12,933 nt of DNA from Clostridia bacterium (lineage in GTDB: Bacteria; Bacillota_A; Clostridia; Oscillospirales; Acutalibacteraceae). The translations under genes were made by a program, and so were the position numbers. The stretch covers positions 1-12,933 of the forward strand of contig JAFSTS010000003.1 of assembly GCA_017445685.1 (NCBI GenBank), given 5' to 3'. The notes under the pieces are model-generated. The model saw only the letters and a program-made list of their open reading frames with translations. It made no database searches and had not been told where the DNA came from. Positions 1 to 6,199 of this stretch are shown here, piece after piece; within the stretch, counting starts at the first letter, position 1; each line of letters begins with the position of its first letter.

Positions 1-180
1 ACGAATGGGCTTCTGAGGGCAAGCAGAAATTTTCAGTATGTGAGCCGGAGCGGTTCTCCGTTAAAGAAACCGTCGTATGTTGGTACGAATTGAGTGGATG
101 CTGTCGCATCAAGCAGGGTGGCACCGCAAGAGTTAAGTTTATTACTCTTGTCCCGGCAATAGTCGGGACAGGAGTTTTTT
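1..180 (+). promoter_or_regulatory. T-box riboswitch leader, 3' part, probably tRNA-Trp specific
   Basis: This is the 3' portion of a T-box leader; most of stem I lies before the window. Seen directly: the T-box core AGGGTGGCACCGC at 115-127; a stem IIA/B pseudoknot (CGGAG 46-50 pairs with CTCCG 56-60, and its loop CGGTT 51-55 pairs with AACCG 68-72); a short stem III (TCGTA 73-77 with TACGA 84-88); and an antiterminator (GGG 116-118 with CCC 152-154, GCAAGAG 126-132 with CTCTTGT 145-151) around the bulge TGGCACC 119-125. The antiterminator competes with the terminator at 145-180. TGGC in the bulge would pair with an uncharged tRNA ending GCCA (discriminator G), as bacterial tRNA-Trp does. 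GAA-TGG-G at 3-9 looks like the specifier loop, with TGG (Trp) at 6-8. The class is certain. The Trp assignment is an inference, because the 5' side of stem I is missing. Confidence 0.93.
145..180 (+). terminator. T-box-controlled intrinsic terminator
   Basis: CTCTTGTCCCG (145-155) pairs with CGGGACAGGAG (164-174) through an 8-nt loop, with one G-T wobble, and is followed by six T (175-180). Its 5' arm is the same segment that forms the 3' arm of the antiterminator, so the two structures exclude each other. Uncharged tRNA should prevent termination and allow transcription of the importer operon. Confidence 0.93.
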
Positions 181-202
181 GTTTTACAGGAGGAATATTA
201 AA

Positions 203-247
203 ATGTTTATTTTGTCAAAGCGATGGCGCGGCTTGTCTTATGCCTGA
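203..247 (+). CDS. 14-codon mini-ORF after the T-box; candidate leader peptide
   Basis: The peptide reads MFILSKRWRGLSYA and ends in TGA. A perfect AGGAGG Shine-Dalgarno (188-193) sits nine bases before the ATG, a stronger site than that of the following lipoprotein gene. It lies between the T-box terminator and the importer, so it is transcribed only when the T-box reads through. It is basic (K6, R7, R9) and contains one Trp codon (W8) and one Tyr (Y13). The 62 nt from its stop to the next start are AT-rich; TGAAA/TTTCA at 245-257 could form a small hairpin, but no clear intrinsic terminator is present. A regulatory leader peptide acting by ribosome stalling or coupling is an inference. It could also be a translated spacer or a small functional peptide. 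I do not recognise it as a named family. Confidence 0.55.
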   Translation: MFILSKRWRGLSYA

Positions 248-309
248 AACCATTTCAATTTTAAAACATTTTTAATTTAAACAATATTTTTTAAGAAAGG
301 ATTTTTATC

Positions 310-1335
310 ATGAAAAAAATTGTCGCTCTCATTTTATCACTCGTACTTGTATTCTCGCTTTTTGCCTGTGGAAAAGCAACAAACGAAACCGCCGACATCA
401 AGACTTTCAAGGTCGGCATCTGCAACTATGTTGACGATGCTTCCCTGAATCAGATCGTTGAAAACATCGAAAACCAGCTTGTTAAGCTCGGCGTTGAAAA
501 CGCAGTTAAGTTTGATGTAAAAACAGACAACTGCAACGCAGACGCAAACGTAATGTCTCAGATCATTTCCAACTTTATTGCGGAAAATGTTGATCTTATG
601 GTCGGCGTCGCAACTCCCGTTGCAATGGCAATGCAGTCTGCAACAGAAGACAACAAGATACCCGTTGTTTTCGCGGCAGTTTCCGATCCGCTTGACGCGC
701 AGCTTGTTGAAAGCCTTGAAAAGCCCGGCGCAAACATCACGGGAACCTCCGACTTTTTGAACACAGACGCTATCTTTGATCTGATGTTCCTTGCAAACCC
801 CGACATCAAGAATGTTGCTCTTCTTTACGACAACGGACAGGATTCTTCCAAAACTCCCATCAACAGCGCGAAGAAATATCTTGACGACAAAGGCATAAGC
901 TACAAGGAATACACAGGCACAAATGTTGATGAAGTCAAACTTGCCGTCGACTCCATCGTTGCCGACAAGGCAGACGCAGTTTTCACCCCGACAGACAACA
1001 CCATAATGACCGCAGAGCTTTCCATCTATGAGACTCTTGCAGACGCCGGGATCCCCCACTACACAGGCGCAGACTCCTTCGCCCTTAACGGCGCTTTCCT
1101 CGGCTACGGCGTTGACTACGCAAACCTCGGCGTTGAAACGGCAAACATGATCGCCGATATCCTCATAAACGCAAAAGACCCGGCAGAAACTCCCGTTAAA
1201 ACATTTGACAACGGCACTGCCACCATCAACACGGAAATCTGCGAAAAAATCGGTTTCAAATATGAAGACCTTGAAAAACTTTTCGCTCCCAAATGCACAA
1301 AGGTTCAGCCTATTACAACTGCTGAAAGCTTCTGA
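310..1335 (+). CDS. trpX: ABC transporter substrate-binding lipoprotein, probable tryptophan importer TrpX
   Basis: This 341-residue extracytoplasmic solute-binding protein is anchored as a lipoprotein. The N-terminus has Lys2-Lys3, a hydrophobic core and a lipobox SLFAC with the lipidated Cys at residue 20. The rest fits the ABC_sub_bind family with a type I periplasmic-binding fold; the segment around residues 117-145 (IPVVFAAVSDP, then EKPGANITGTSDF) is typical of that family. The ATG at 310 is preceded by AAGAAAGGA. It is the first full gene after the T-box and mini-ORF, 36 nt before the permease. Families of this type transport various small molecules; the Trp assignment rests on the TGG specifier and TGGC bulge in the leader, matching the TrpXYZ systems predicted by comparative genomics. 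Family certain, substrate likely. Confidence 0.87.
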   Translation: MKKIVALILSLVLVFSLFACGKATNETADIKTFKVGICNYVDDASLNQIVENIENQLVKLGVENAVKFDVKTDNCNADANVMSQIISNFIAENVDLMVGVATPVAMAMQSATEDNKIPVVFAAVSDPLDAQLVESLEKPGANITGTSDFLNTDAIFDLMFLANPDIKNVALLYDNGQDSSKTPINSAKKYLDDKGISYKEYTGTNVDEVKLAVDSIVADKADAVFTPTDNTIMTAELSIYETLADAGIPHYTGADSFALNGAFLGYGVDYANLGVETANMIADILINAKDPAETPVKTFDNGTATINTEICEKIGFKYEDLEKLFAPKCTKVQPITTAESF

Positions 1336-1371
1336 TAATTTCAAAAATATAAATGAAACGGGTGTTCAAAA

Positions 1372-2313
1372 ATGCCTTTTAATCCATTTATGTCTCTCGG
1401 ACAAACGGCGATAGAACTGGGATTGATGAGCTCGCTCACTGTCCTTGCGCTGTTTTTGAGCTACAGTATGCTCAATGTCTGCGATCTTTCAACTGACGGT
1501 TGCTTCACTCTTGGAGCAGCCGTCGGCGCCATGGTTGCTTTTCACGGTCATCCCGTGGCGTCTATTCCTCTTGCCATGCTCGCCGGCATAATTTCCGGAC
1601 TTGTTGTCGCGCTGTTACAGACCGTCTTCGGAATTGACAGTCTGCTTTCGGGGATCATAGTCAACACGGGACTTTACTCCATAAACATTGCGGTTATGGA
1701 TTCCTCCTCGCTGATAAATCTCAACAGAACGCAGACGGTTTTTTCCATGCTCAAGGATTCGCTCAGAGGCACTCCGTTTGAAAGATTCCACATTCTGATC
1801 ATCGCTCTTGCGGCAGTGCTGATAGTCGTTTTGTTCCTTTCGTTTTTCCTCAAGACGAAGCTCGGTCTTGCCATCAGAGCGACGGGCAACAATCCCGACA
1901 TGGTGAAATCTTCTTCAATAAATCCGATCTTCACCACGATCGTCGGACTTTGCATTGCAAACTCGTTTACCGCCCTTTCGGGATGTCTGCTTGCCCAGTC
2001 GCAGAAATCGACTAACATCGACATCGGCACAGGCATGGTGACGATTGCTCTGGCATCGCTTCTCATAGGCAGGACTTTCCTCGGAAAAGGAAGCATACCG
2101 CTTCGCGCTGTCGGCGCAGTTCTCGGCTCGATTATCTTCCGTCTTGTCTACACTGTTGCTCTGAGGATGAATATGCCTGCGTTTATGCTCAAGCTCGTTT
2201 CGTCTGTTATTGTAGTAATTGCTATCGCCGGACCGTATTTCAAGCAGAATTTTCCGACCTACAAGAGAAGGTTCATGATTCGTTTCGGAAAGGGGGAGCA
2301 AAACAATGCTTAA
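1372..2313 (+). CDS. ABC transporter permease, probable tryptophan importer
   Basis: This 313-residue integral membrane protein belongs to the BPD_transp_2 (LivH/BmpC-like) permease family. It has about eight or nine hydrophobic segments. Family-like stretches include LSTDGCFTLGAAVGA near residues 39-53, GIDSLLSGIIVNTGL near 91-105, and the cytoplasmic loop GLAIRATGNNPDMVKSSSIN in the middle, the likely contact with the ATPase. The ATG at 1372 has only a weak upstream purine run (GAAACGGG), so translation may depend on the upstream gene. The 3' end overlaps the ATPase start by 8 bp. It would form the translocation channel, probably as a dimer, of the importer fed by the lipoprotein encoded just upstream. 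It corresponds to one of the membrane/ATPase partners in trpXYZ; I leave the letter open. Confidence 0.87.
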   Translation: MPFNPFMSLGQTAIELGLMSSLTVLALFLSYSMLNVCDLSTDGCFTLGAAVGAMVAFHGHPVASIPLAMLAGIISGLVVALLQTVFGIDSLLSGIIVNTGLYSINIAVMDSSSLINLNRTQTVFSMLKDSLRGTPFERFHILIIALAAVLIVVLFLSFFLKTKLGLAIRATGNNPDMVKSSSINPIFTTIVGLCIANSFTALSGCLLAQSQKSTNIDIGTGMVTIALASLLIGRTFLGKGSIPLRAVGAVLGSIIFRLVYTVALRMNMPAFMLKLVSSVIVVIAIAGPYFKQNFPTYKRRFMIRFGKGEQNNA

Positions 2314-3091
2314 ACTTTCAAATATTGACATAACCTTTCTCAAGGGAACTCAGGACGAAAAGCACGCGCTCAAAAACATTGACTTCCATGTTAAAAAAGG
2401 CGATTTTATCTCTATCATCGGCGCAAACGGCGCAGGTAAATCCACGCTTTTCAATGTGATATCGGGAAGATATCTTTCCGATTCGGGAAGAATTTTCCTT
2501 GACGGAAAAGATGTTACATCAATGCCGGAACACAAAAGAGCAAAGGTCATCGGAAGGCTTTTTCAGGATCCGATGAAGGGAAGCGCCCCGGAAATGAGCA
2601 TTGAAGAAAACCTCGCTCTTGCTGCCGGGCACGGCGGCTGGATGAGCAGGATCTCAAAGGCGGACAGAAATCTTTTCCGAGAAAAGCTTTCAATGCTCGG
2701 AATGGGTCTCGAAGACCGCATGAAACAGCCTGTCGGTCTTTTGTCAGGCGGTCAGCGTCAGGCTCTTACGCTTATGATGGCGACGATTCAAGCCCCAAAG
2801 CTGCTGCTGCTTGACGAACATACTGCCGCGCTTGACCCGGCGACAGCCGAAACTGTTTTAAAAATCACCTCTCAAATCGTTGAAGAAAACGGCTTGACCT
2901 GCCTGATGATAACTCATAATATGCAGTCTGCGCTTGATCTCGGAAACAGGACGATCATGATGGACAACGGCAGGATCATATACGATGTCAGCGGCGCAGA
3001 ACGCGAGGGTCTGACTATAAAAGATCTGCTTGAAAAATTCAAGTCCTCCGTCGGCAAAGAGTTGGACAACGACAGAATGATTTTGAGTTGA
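2306..3091 (+). CDS. ABC transporter ATP-binding protein, probable tryptophan importer
   Basis: This is a 261-residue nucleotide-binding subunit with every key motif: Walker A GANGAGKST at 39-47, Q-loop Gln in LFQDP at about 87, signature LSGGQ at 146-150, Walker B LLLLDE at 166-171, D-loop ALDP at 175-178, and the switch His in MITHNM at 204. The enzyme should therefore be active in hydrolysing ATP to drive import. The start overlaps the permease end by 8 bp, with the ribosome site AAGGGGGAG just upstream, which indicates translational coupling and a fixed stoichiometry. The 30-40 residues after the core are unremarkable. It is the last gene of the T-box operon, ending 23 nt before a strong terminator. 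Confidence 0.92.
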   Translation: MLKLSNIDITFLKGTQDEKHALKNIDFHVKKGDFISIIGANGAGKSTLFNVISGRYLSDSGRIFLDGKDVTSMPEHKRAKVIGRLFQDPMKGSAPEMSIEENLALAAGHGGWMSRISKADRNLFREKLSMLGMGLEDRMKQPVGLLSGGQRQALTLMMATIQAPKLLLLDEHTAALDPATAETVLKITSQIVEENGLTCLMITHNMQSALDLGNRTIMMDNGRIIYDVSGAEREGLTIKDLLEKFKSSVGKELDNDRMILS

Positions 3092-3114
3092 CATATTACA
3101 CCTTTATATACAGC

Positions 3115-3147
3115 AAAAAGGCTCCCCTTGCACAAGGGAGCCTTTTT
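3115..3147. terminator. Strong bidirectional terminator between converging operons
   Basis: AAAAAGGCTCCCCTTG (3115-3130) pairs with CAAGGGAGCCTTTTT (3133-3147), giving about 15 bp with a single bulged C and a two-base loop. There is a T tract on the plus strand, and the matching A run gives a T tract on the minus strand. It lies between the importer ATPase stop (3091) and the stop of the minus-strand esterase (3164), so it can serve both. Confidence 0.93.
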
Positions 3148-3163
3148 CGTTACCTTTTATTTG

Positions 3164-4105
3164 TTATTTAACATATTTGTTGATCATCTGATCAAGCTTG
3201 CTGTCAAGCGCTGTGTATGTGCCGACATCAAGACCGTTTCTTCCGCAGTGGTTGGAGTTTGTAAATTCTGCGTAGTAATAATCAACACCGTAAAGTTTGA
3301 GAGCTTTTGCAAGAGCGTCTCCGTTTGACGCAGGAACGAGCCTGTCTCTACCGGCGGAATTGAAAATCGTCGGAACTGTGGAGGAGTTAACATAATTGAT
3401 GGGAGAAACCTTGAGCTGAGCATTTCTCGTTGACTCGGAAAGGAGGTTGTTAGCTGTGATCTCCTGACCTGTAAGACGAGTCTGGAGAATAAGCATCTGT
3501 GCTGCAGGAATATCGTTTTCAGTGAAATACTTCGGGTCTGTCATGTTTGTCGGGCCGCAGATGCTGTAGCAAAGACCGATCGTAACCGGGCACTTGTCTT
3601 TATAAGTGTAAGAATACATAAGAGCAAGATGTCCGCCTGCTGATTCGCCCCACATCATAGCTTTTTTGATAGCATAACCTTTGGCTCTGCAGATTTCAAC
3701 AATTTTGTTCATTGCTGCATTGATGTCATCAAGCATTGTCCAGCAGTTGTACTGTGGATCGTCGATAAGAAGAAGACGATAGTTTACATTTGCAGAAATC
3801 ATATTCTTTTCTTTTGCATAAGTCATTACATCTTCTGTTTTCTGGGATTTGTCGCCGCCCATCCATGCGCCGCCGTGAATGTGAACGGCAAGGCTGAGAG
3901 TTTTGCCGACACCCTGGGGAATAACGACATCGAGCTTCTGCTGGTCATGAGCGCCGTAGGAAACATCGACTGAGATGTCATAGCCTGTAGGAGTTGTTCC
4001 AACGGGGGTAGTTGAGCCGCTGTCGCCGCCGCTGCCGCTTCCAATGCCGAAAATCGACAGGATCGCCATAATAATAGACACAATTATACTTGTTATTGCT
4101 GCCAT
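3164..4105 (-). CDS. Membrane-anchored alpha/beta-hydrolase esterase, paralogue 1 (last in array)
   Basis: A 313-residue serine esterase of the hormone-sensitive-lipase/BD-FAE-like alpha/beta-hydrolase group. Visible: oxyanion-hole HGGAW at 77-81, nucleophile elbow GESAG with Ser155, acid Asp254 in GRDRLVP, and base His286 in NHCGR. An N-terminal hydrophobic stretch (about 3-20) looks like a signal anchor without a lipobox. It is followed by a Gly/Ser/Thr-rich linker (about 22-40) that the paralogues lack, suggesting a surface-displayed catalytic domain. I chose the ATG at 4105 because AGAAAGAAGG lies seven bases before it; an in-frame TTG at 4126 overlaps that ribosome site. Unlike its neighbours it has its own promoter (4173-4201) and is separated from them by a terminator. 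The Cys preceding the acid loop in the other three copies (SCGRD/SCGKD) is Ala here. Substrate unknown; short acyl or acetyl esters of glycans are a guess. Confidence 0.88.
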   Translation of the reverse strand: MAAITSIIVSIIMAILSIFGIGSGSGGDSGSTTPVGTTPTGYDISVDVSYGAHDQQKLDVVIPQGVGKTLSLAVHIHGGAWMGGDKSQKTEDVMTYAKEKNMISANVNYRLLLIDDPQYNCWTMLDDINAAMNKIVEICRAKGYAIKKAMMWGESAGGHLALMYSYTYKDKCPVTIGLCYSICGPTNMTDPKYFTENDIPAAQMLILQTRLTGQEITANNLLSESTRNAQLKVSPINYVNSSTVPTIFNSAGRDRLVPASNGDALAKALKLYGVDYYYAEFTNSNHCGRNGLDVGTYTALDSKLDQMINKYVK

Positions 4106-4172
4106 AGTATTACCTTCTTTCTTCAATGGCTGTAAAGTCGTAAAGGAAATGTATTGCCTTTTCCTCTAATCT

Positions 4173-4201
4173 ATTATAGTCCACTAATTTCCTTTTGTCA
4201 A
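4173..4201 (-). promoter_or_regulatory. Perfect-consensus sigma-A promoter for esterase paralogue 1
   Basis: On the minus strand, TTGACA (4201-4196) is followed by a 17-bp spacer and TATAAT (4178-4173), an exact match to the -35/-10 consensus. Transcription should start near 4166, giving an untranslated leader of about 60 nt that ends in the ribosome site AGAAAGAAGG. The leader contains a possible 6-bp hairpin (AGGAAA 4144-4149 with TTTCCT 4160-4165 in plus coordinates). Confidence 0.9.
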
Positions 4202-4210
4202 CGGGAATTT

Positions 4211-4241
4211 TTTATGGTAATGGTACAAATTATTTATGGTA
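4211..4241. repeat. Short direct repeats just upstream of the -35 box
   Basis: TTTATGGTA occurs at 4211-4219 and again at 4233-4241, 22 bp apart (about two helical turns). A third ATGGTA is at 4220-4225. The cluster lies 10-40 bp upstream of the -35 box of the esterase promoter, where an activator or UP-like element would sit. No known operator is recognised, and chance in AT-rich DNA cannot be excluded. Confidence 0.4.
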
Positions 4242-4252
4242 CGGGCAACAAG

Positions 4253-4279
4253 AAAAAAGACCGCCCTGACTGAGCGGTC
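4253..4279 (-). terminator. Intrinsic terminator of the three-gene esterase operon
   Basis: Read on the minus strand, GACCGC (4279-4274) pairs with GCGGTC (4264-4259) around a nine-base loop and is followed by six T (4258-4253). It starts 16 nt after the stop codon of esterase paralogue 2 and lies upstream of the promoter for paralogue 1, so it splits the array into two transcripts. Confidence 0.87.
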
Positions 4280-4294
4280 AATATGGATTTTTAA

Positions 4295-5203
4295 TCACTT
4301 AACATACTTGTCGATCATGCGGTCAAGATGATAATCAAACACAGTATAGCTGAAGAAATCCATGGCGTGTCTTCCGCAGTGATTTGAATGGGCGAAATGA
4401 CCGTAATAGTGATCCACTCCGAAGGCTTGCAGAGCTTTTTCAAGCCTCTGAGCGTTTGAAGTCGGAACCATATTGTCTCTGCCGCAGGAATTGAAAATCG
4501 TCGGAACACTTTCTGTCGTGACATAGTTTACCGGCGAAACTCTCATTCTTTCGCTGACAATTTCGTCTGAAAGCAGATTGTCAAGCGTAACTTCCCTTCC
4601 CGTCAGAACGCTGTTGAGAAGAAGCACCTGTTCAGTTGTAAACTCGGTCTTTGAAAAGAAATTTGTATCCATCATGTCGGTCGGACCGCAGATACTGTAA
4701 ACGAGCCCTATATCAACTGCGCTTTTGTCCTTGTAGGTGTAGGCATACATCAACGAAAGATGTCCGCCGGCAGACTTACCCCAAATGATGGCTTTTTTGA
4801 TTGTGTAGCCTTTGTCGTTACACACTTGAACAATTTTTGTTATCGCCTTGTCGATATCATCAAGCTGTGTTCGGCAGTCAAGATCTTTTCTGTCGGAGCT
4901 GAGAAGTCTGTAGTTGACGTTTGCAGAGATCATGCCTCTTTTTTCAGCCATAGGAATTGCGTTTTTCGTCTCGTAAGATTTGTCGCCGCCCATCCATGCG
5001 CCGCCGTGGATAAAAATCGACAGACACAATTCCTGTCCGATACCTTGAGGAATGATAAGGTCGAGCTTCTGCGCCTCCTCGTCACCGTAGGAAATATCCG
5101 CCATGATGTCGTATCCCGTAGGCTTCGGAGCTGTTCCGATTCCAAAAAGCTCAAGAAACGACATAACTATCGCAACGAAAAAACAAGCTATTGATTTGAT
5201 CAT
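4295..5203 (-). CDS. Membrane-anchored alpha/beta-hydrolase esterase, paralogue 2
   Basis: A 302-residue homologue of the flanking esterases. The N-terminal hydrophobic segment (about 4-20) is followed closely by the catalytic domain, with no long linker. The oxyanion-hole motif HGGAW is at 66-70. The elbow reads GKSAG (Ser144) where two paralogues have GESAG; the nucleophile and both flanking glycines are intact. Acid Asp243 (GRDNMVP) and base His275 (NHCGR) complete the triad. Conserved Cys residues sit in SICGPT and directly after the catalytic His. The start ATG follows AGAAAGAAGG by ten bases, a ribosome site identical to that of paralogue 1, indicating that the duplicated unit includes the leader. 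It is the third gene of the operon, 30 nt after paralogue 3, and ends just before a terminator. Exported, substrate unknown. Confidence 0.88.
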   Translation of the reverse strand: MIKSIACFFVAIVMSFLELFGIGTAPKPTGYDIMADISYGDEEAQKLDLIIPQGIGQELCLSIFIHGGAWMGGDKSYETKNAIPMAEKRGMISANVNYRLLSSDRKDLDCRTQLDDIDKAITKIVQVCNDKGYTIKKAIIWGKSAGGHLSLMYAYTYKDKSAVDIGLVYSICGPTDMMDTNFFSKTEFTTEQVLLLNSVLTGREVTLDNLLSDEIVSERMRVSPVNYVTTESVPTIFNSCGRDNMVPTSNAQRLEKALQAFGVDHYYGHFAHSNHCGRHAMDFFSYTVFDYHLDRMIDKYVK

Positions 5204-5233
5204 AATTTAATTGCCTTCTTTCTTGAATGTTTT

Positions 5234-6193
5234 TCAGCAAATCACGCCGCTTCGCTTTGACTTGACATATTTTTTAAGCATTGCGTCAAGATGAAAATCG
5301 AACAGCGTATAGTAGCCATAGTCGTCCTTATCCCTGCTGCAGTGGCCTGAGTTTGGAAACTCCATGTAATAATGGTCAACACCGTTTGCCTTTAGGGTCT
5401 TTGCAAGTTTTTCACCGTCGGCAACGGGAACGAGAATATCTTTTCCGCACGAGAAATACAGAGTCGGTACAGTTTCGGGGGTAACGTAAGTGATTGGAGA
5501 TATTTTCTCCTGCTGCGACAATGTTTTATCGCTGTTGATATTGTCTTCATTTATTTCCGTTCCGCTCAGAAGACTCTGAAGAAGAAGCATATCATTACGG
5601 CCGATCTCACATTCAGTCAAATACCATTTGTTTGTCAGATCTGTAGGGCCGCATATACTGTAGCAAAGACCTATATCGACTGCGCTTGTGTCTTTGAAGC
5701 GGTAACAATACATTGTCGAAAGGTGACCTCCGGCAGATACGCCCCAAATCATAGCTTTTGTTATGCTGTATCCTTGTTGAGCGCATACTTCGACTATCTT
5801 TTTGATAGCACTGTCAATGTCCTGAAGCTGTGTTTCAAGAGAAATTTCAGGATCTTGGGGATTAAGCAGCCTGTAATTGATTTTAGCGCAGATCATATCG
5901 TCCAGCATTTTTCTTTCGCTGAAATAGCCCTGCAAAATACTGTAAGCGTCGTTTTTGTCGCCGCCCCACCATGCGCCGCCGTGAATATAGATTGCAATGC
6001 TCAGCTCTTTTCCGATGCCTTCCGGGAAACTTATGTCGAAAACCTGCTGCGCGGATTCGCCGTATGAGATATCATTCATCTCAAGATATCCGCTCGGTTT
6101 TTTTATCGTCGGGTCAAGCGCCATTCTGACTGAGCCGAAGAAAGACGCCACTGTCATAATTGCAGCTAAAATGAAACTTTGGATTTTAAGCAT
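5234..6193 (-). CDS. Membrane-anchored alpha/beta-hydrolase esterase, paralogue 3
   Basis: A 319-residue esterase with an N-terminal hydrophobic segment (about 6-20) that could be a signal anchor or an inefficiently cleaved signal peptide. Motifs: HGGAWWGGDK from His71, elbow GVSAG with Ser153, acid Asp252 in GKDILVP, base His284 in GHCSR. It carries a longer insertion after the oxyanion strand (around 81-100) than the paralogues. Its C-terminus extends past the shared KYVK ending by a basic tail, SKRSGVIC, with a terminal Cys. The ATG at 6193 has AAGGAG nine bases upstream, inside the last codons of paralogue 4. The six-base gap between the genes indicates one transcript and coupled translation. 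Family assignment is firm; the ester it cleaves is not known. Confidence 0.88.
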   Translation of the reverse strand: MLKIQSFILAAIMTVASFFGSVRMALDPTIKKPSGYLEMNDISYGESAQQVFDISFPEGIGKELSIAIYIHGGAWWGGDKNDAYSILQGYFSERKMLDDMICAKINYRLLNPQDPEISLETQLQDIDSAIKKIVEVCAQQGYSITKAMIWGVSAGGHLSTMYCYRFKDTSAVDIGLCYSICGPTDLTNKWYLTECEIGRNDMLLLQSLLSGTEINEDNINSDKTLSQQEKISPITYVTPETVPTLYFSCGKDILVPVADGEKLAKTLKANGVDHYYMEFPNSGHCSRDKDDYGYYTLFDFHLDAMLKKYVKSKRSGVIC

Positions 6194-6199
6194 AGTTGA

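Noticed and set aside
90..275. 61-codon ORF across the T-box and its terminator
   Set aside because: It runs through the conserved T-box core and terminator stem, which are RNA elements, and lacks a ribosome binding site.
245..309. Possible second terminator between the mini-ORF and the lipoprotein gene
   Set aside because: Only a 5-bp A/T-rich hairpin (245-257) could be drawn, too weak to call a terminator.
337..1344. 335-codon open frame antisense to the binding lipoprotein gene
   Set aside because: Cys/Val-rich composition, no ribosome site and no family resemblance. The plus-strand product has a lipobox and family motifs, so this is a codon-usage shadow.
4106..4126. TTG start extending esterase paralogue 1 by seven residues
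   Set aside because: These codons contain the AAAGAAGG ribosome site for the ATG at 4105, and the same leader precedes paralogue 2 as non-coding sequence.
3846..5984. Repeated GC-rich motifs in the esterases as a possible repeat array or mobile element
   Set aside because: They are homologous codons for the HGGAW region of duplicated genes, with no inverted ends, transposase or regular spacer pattern.
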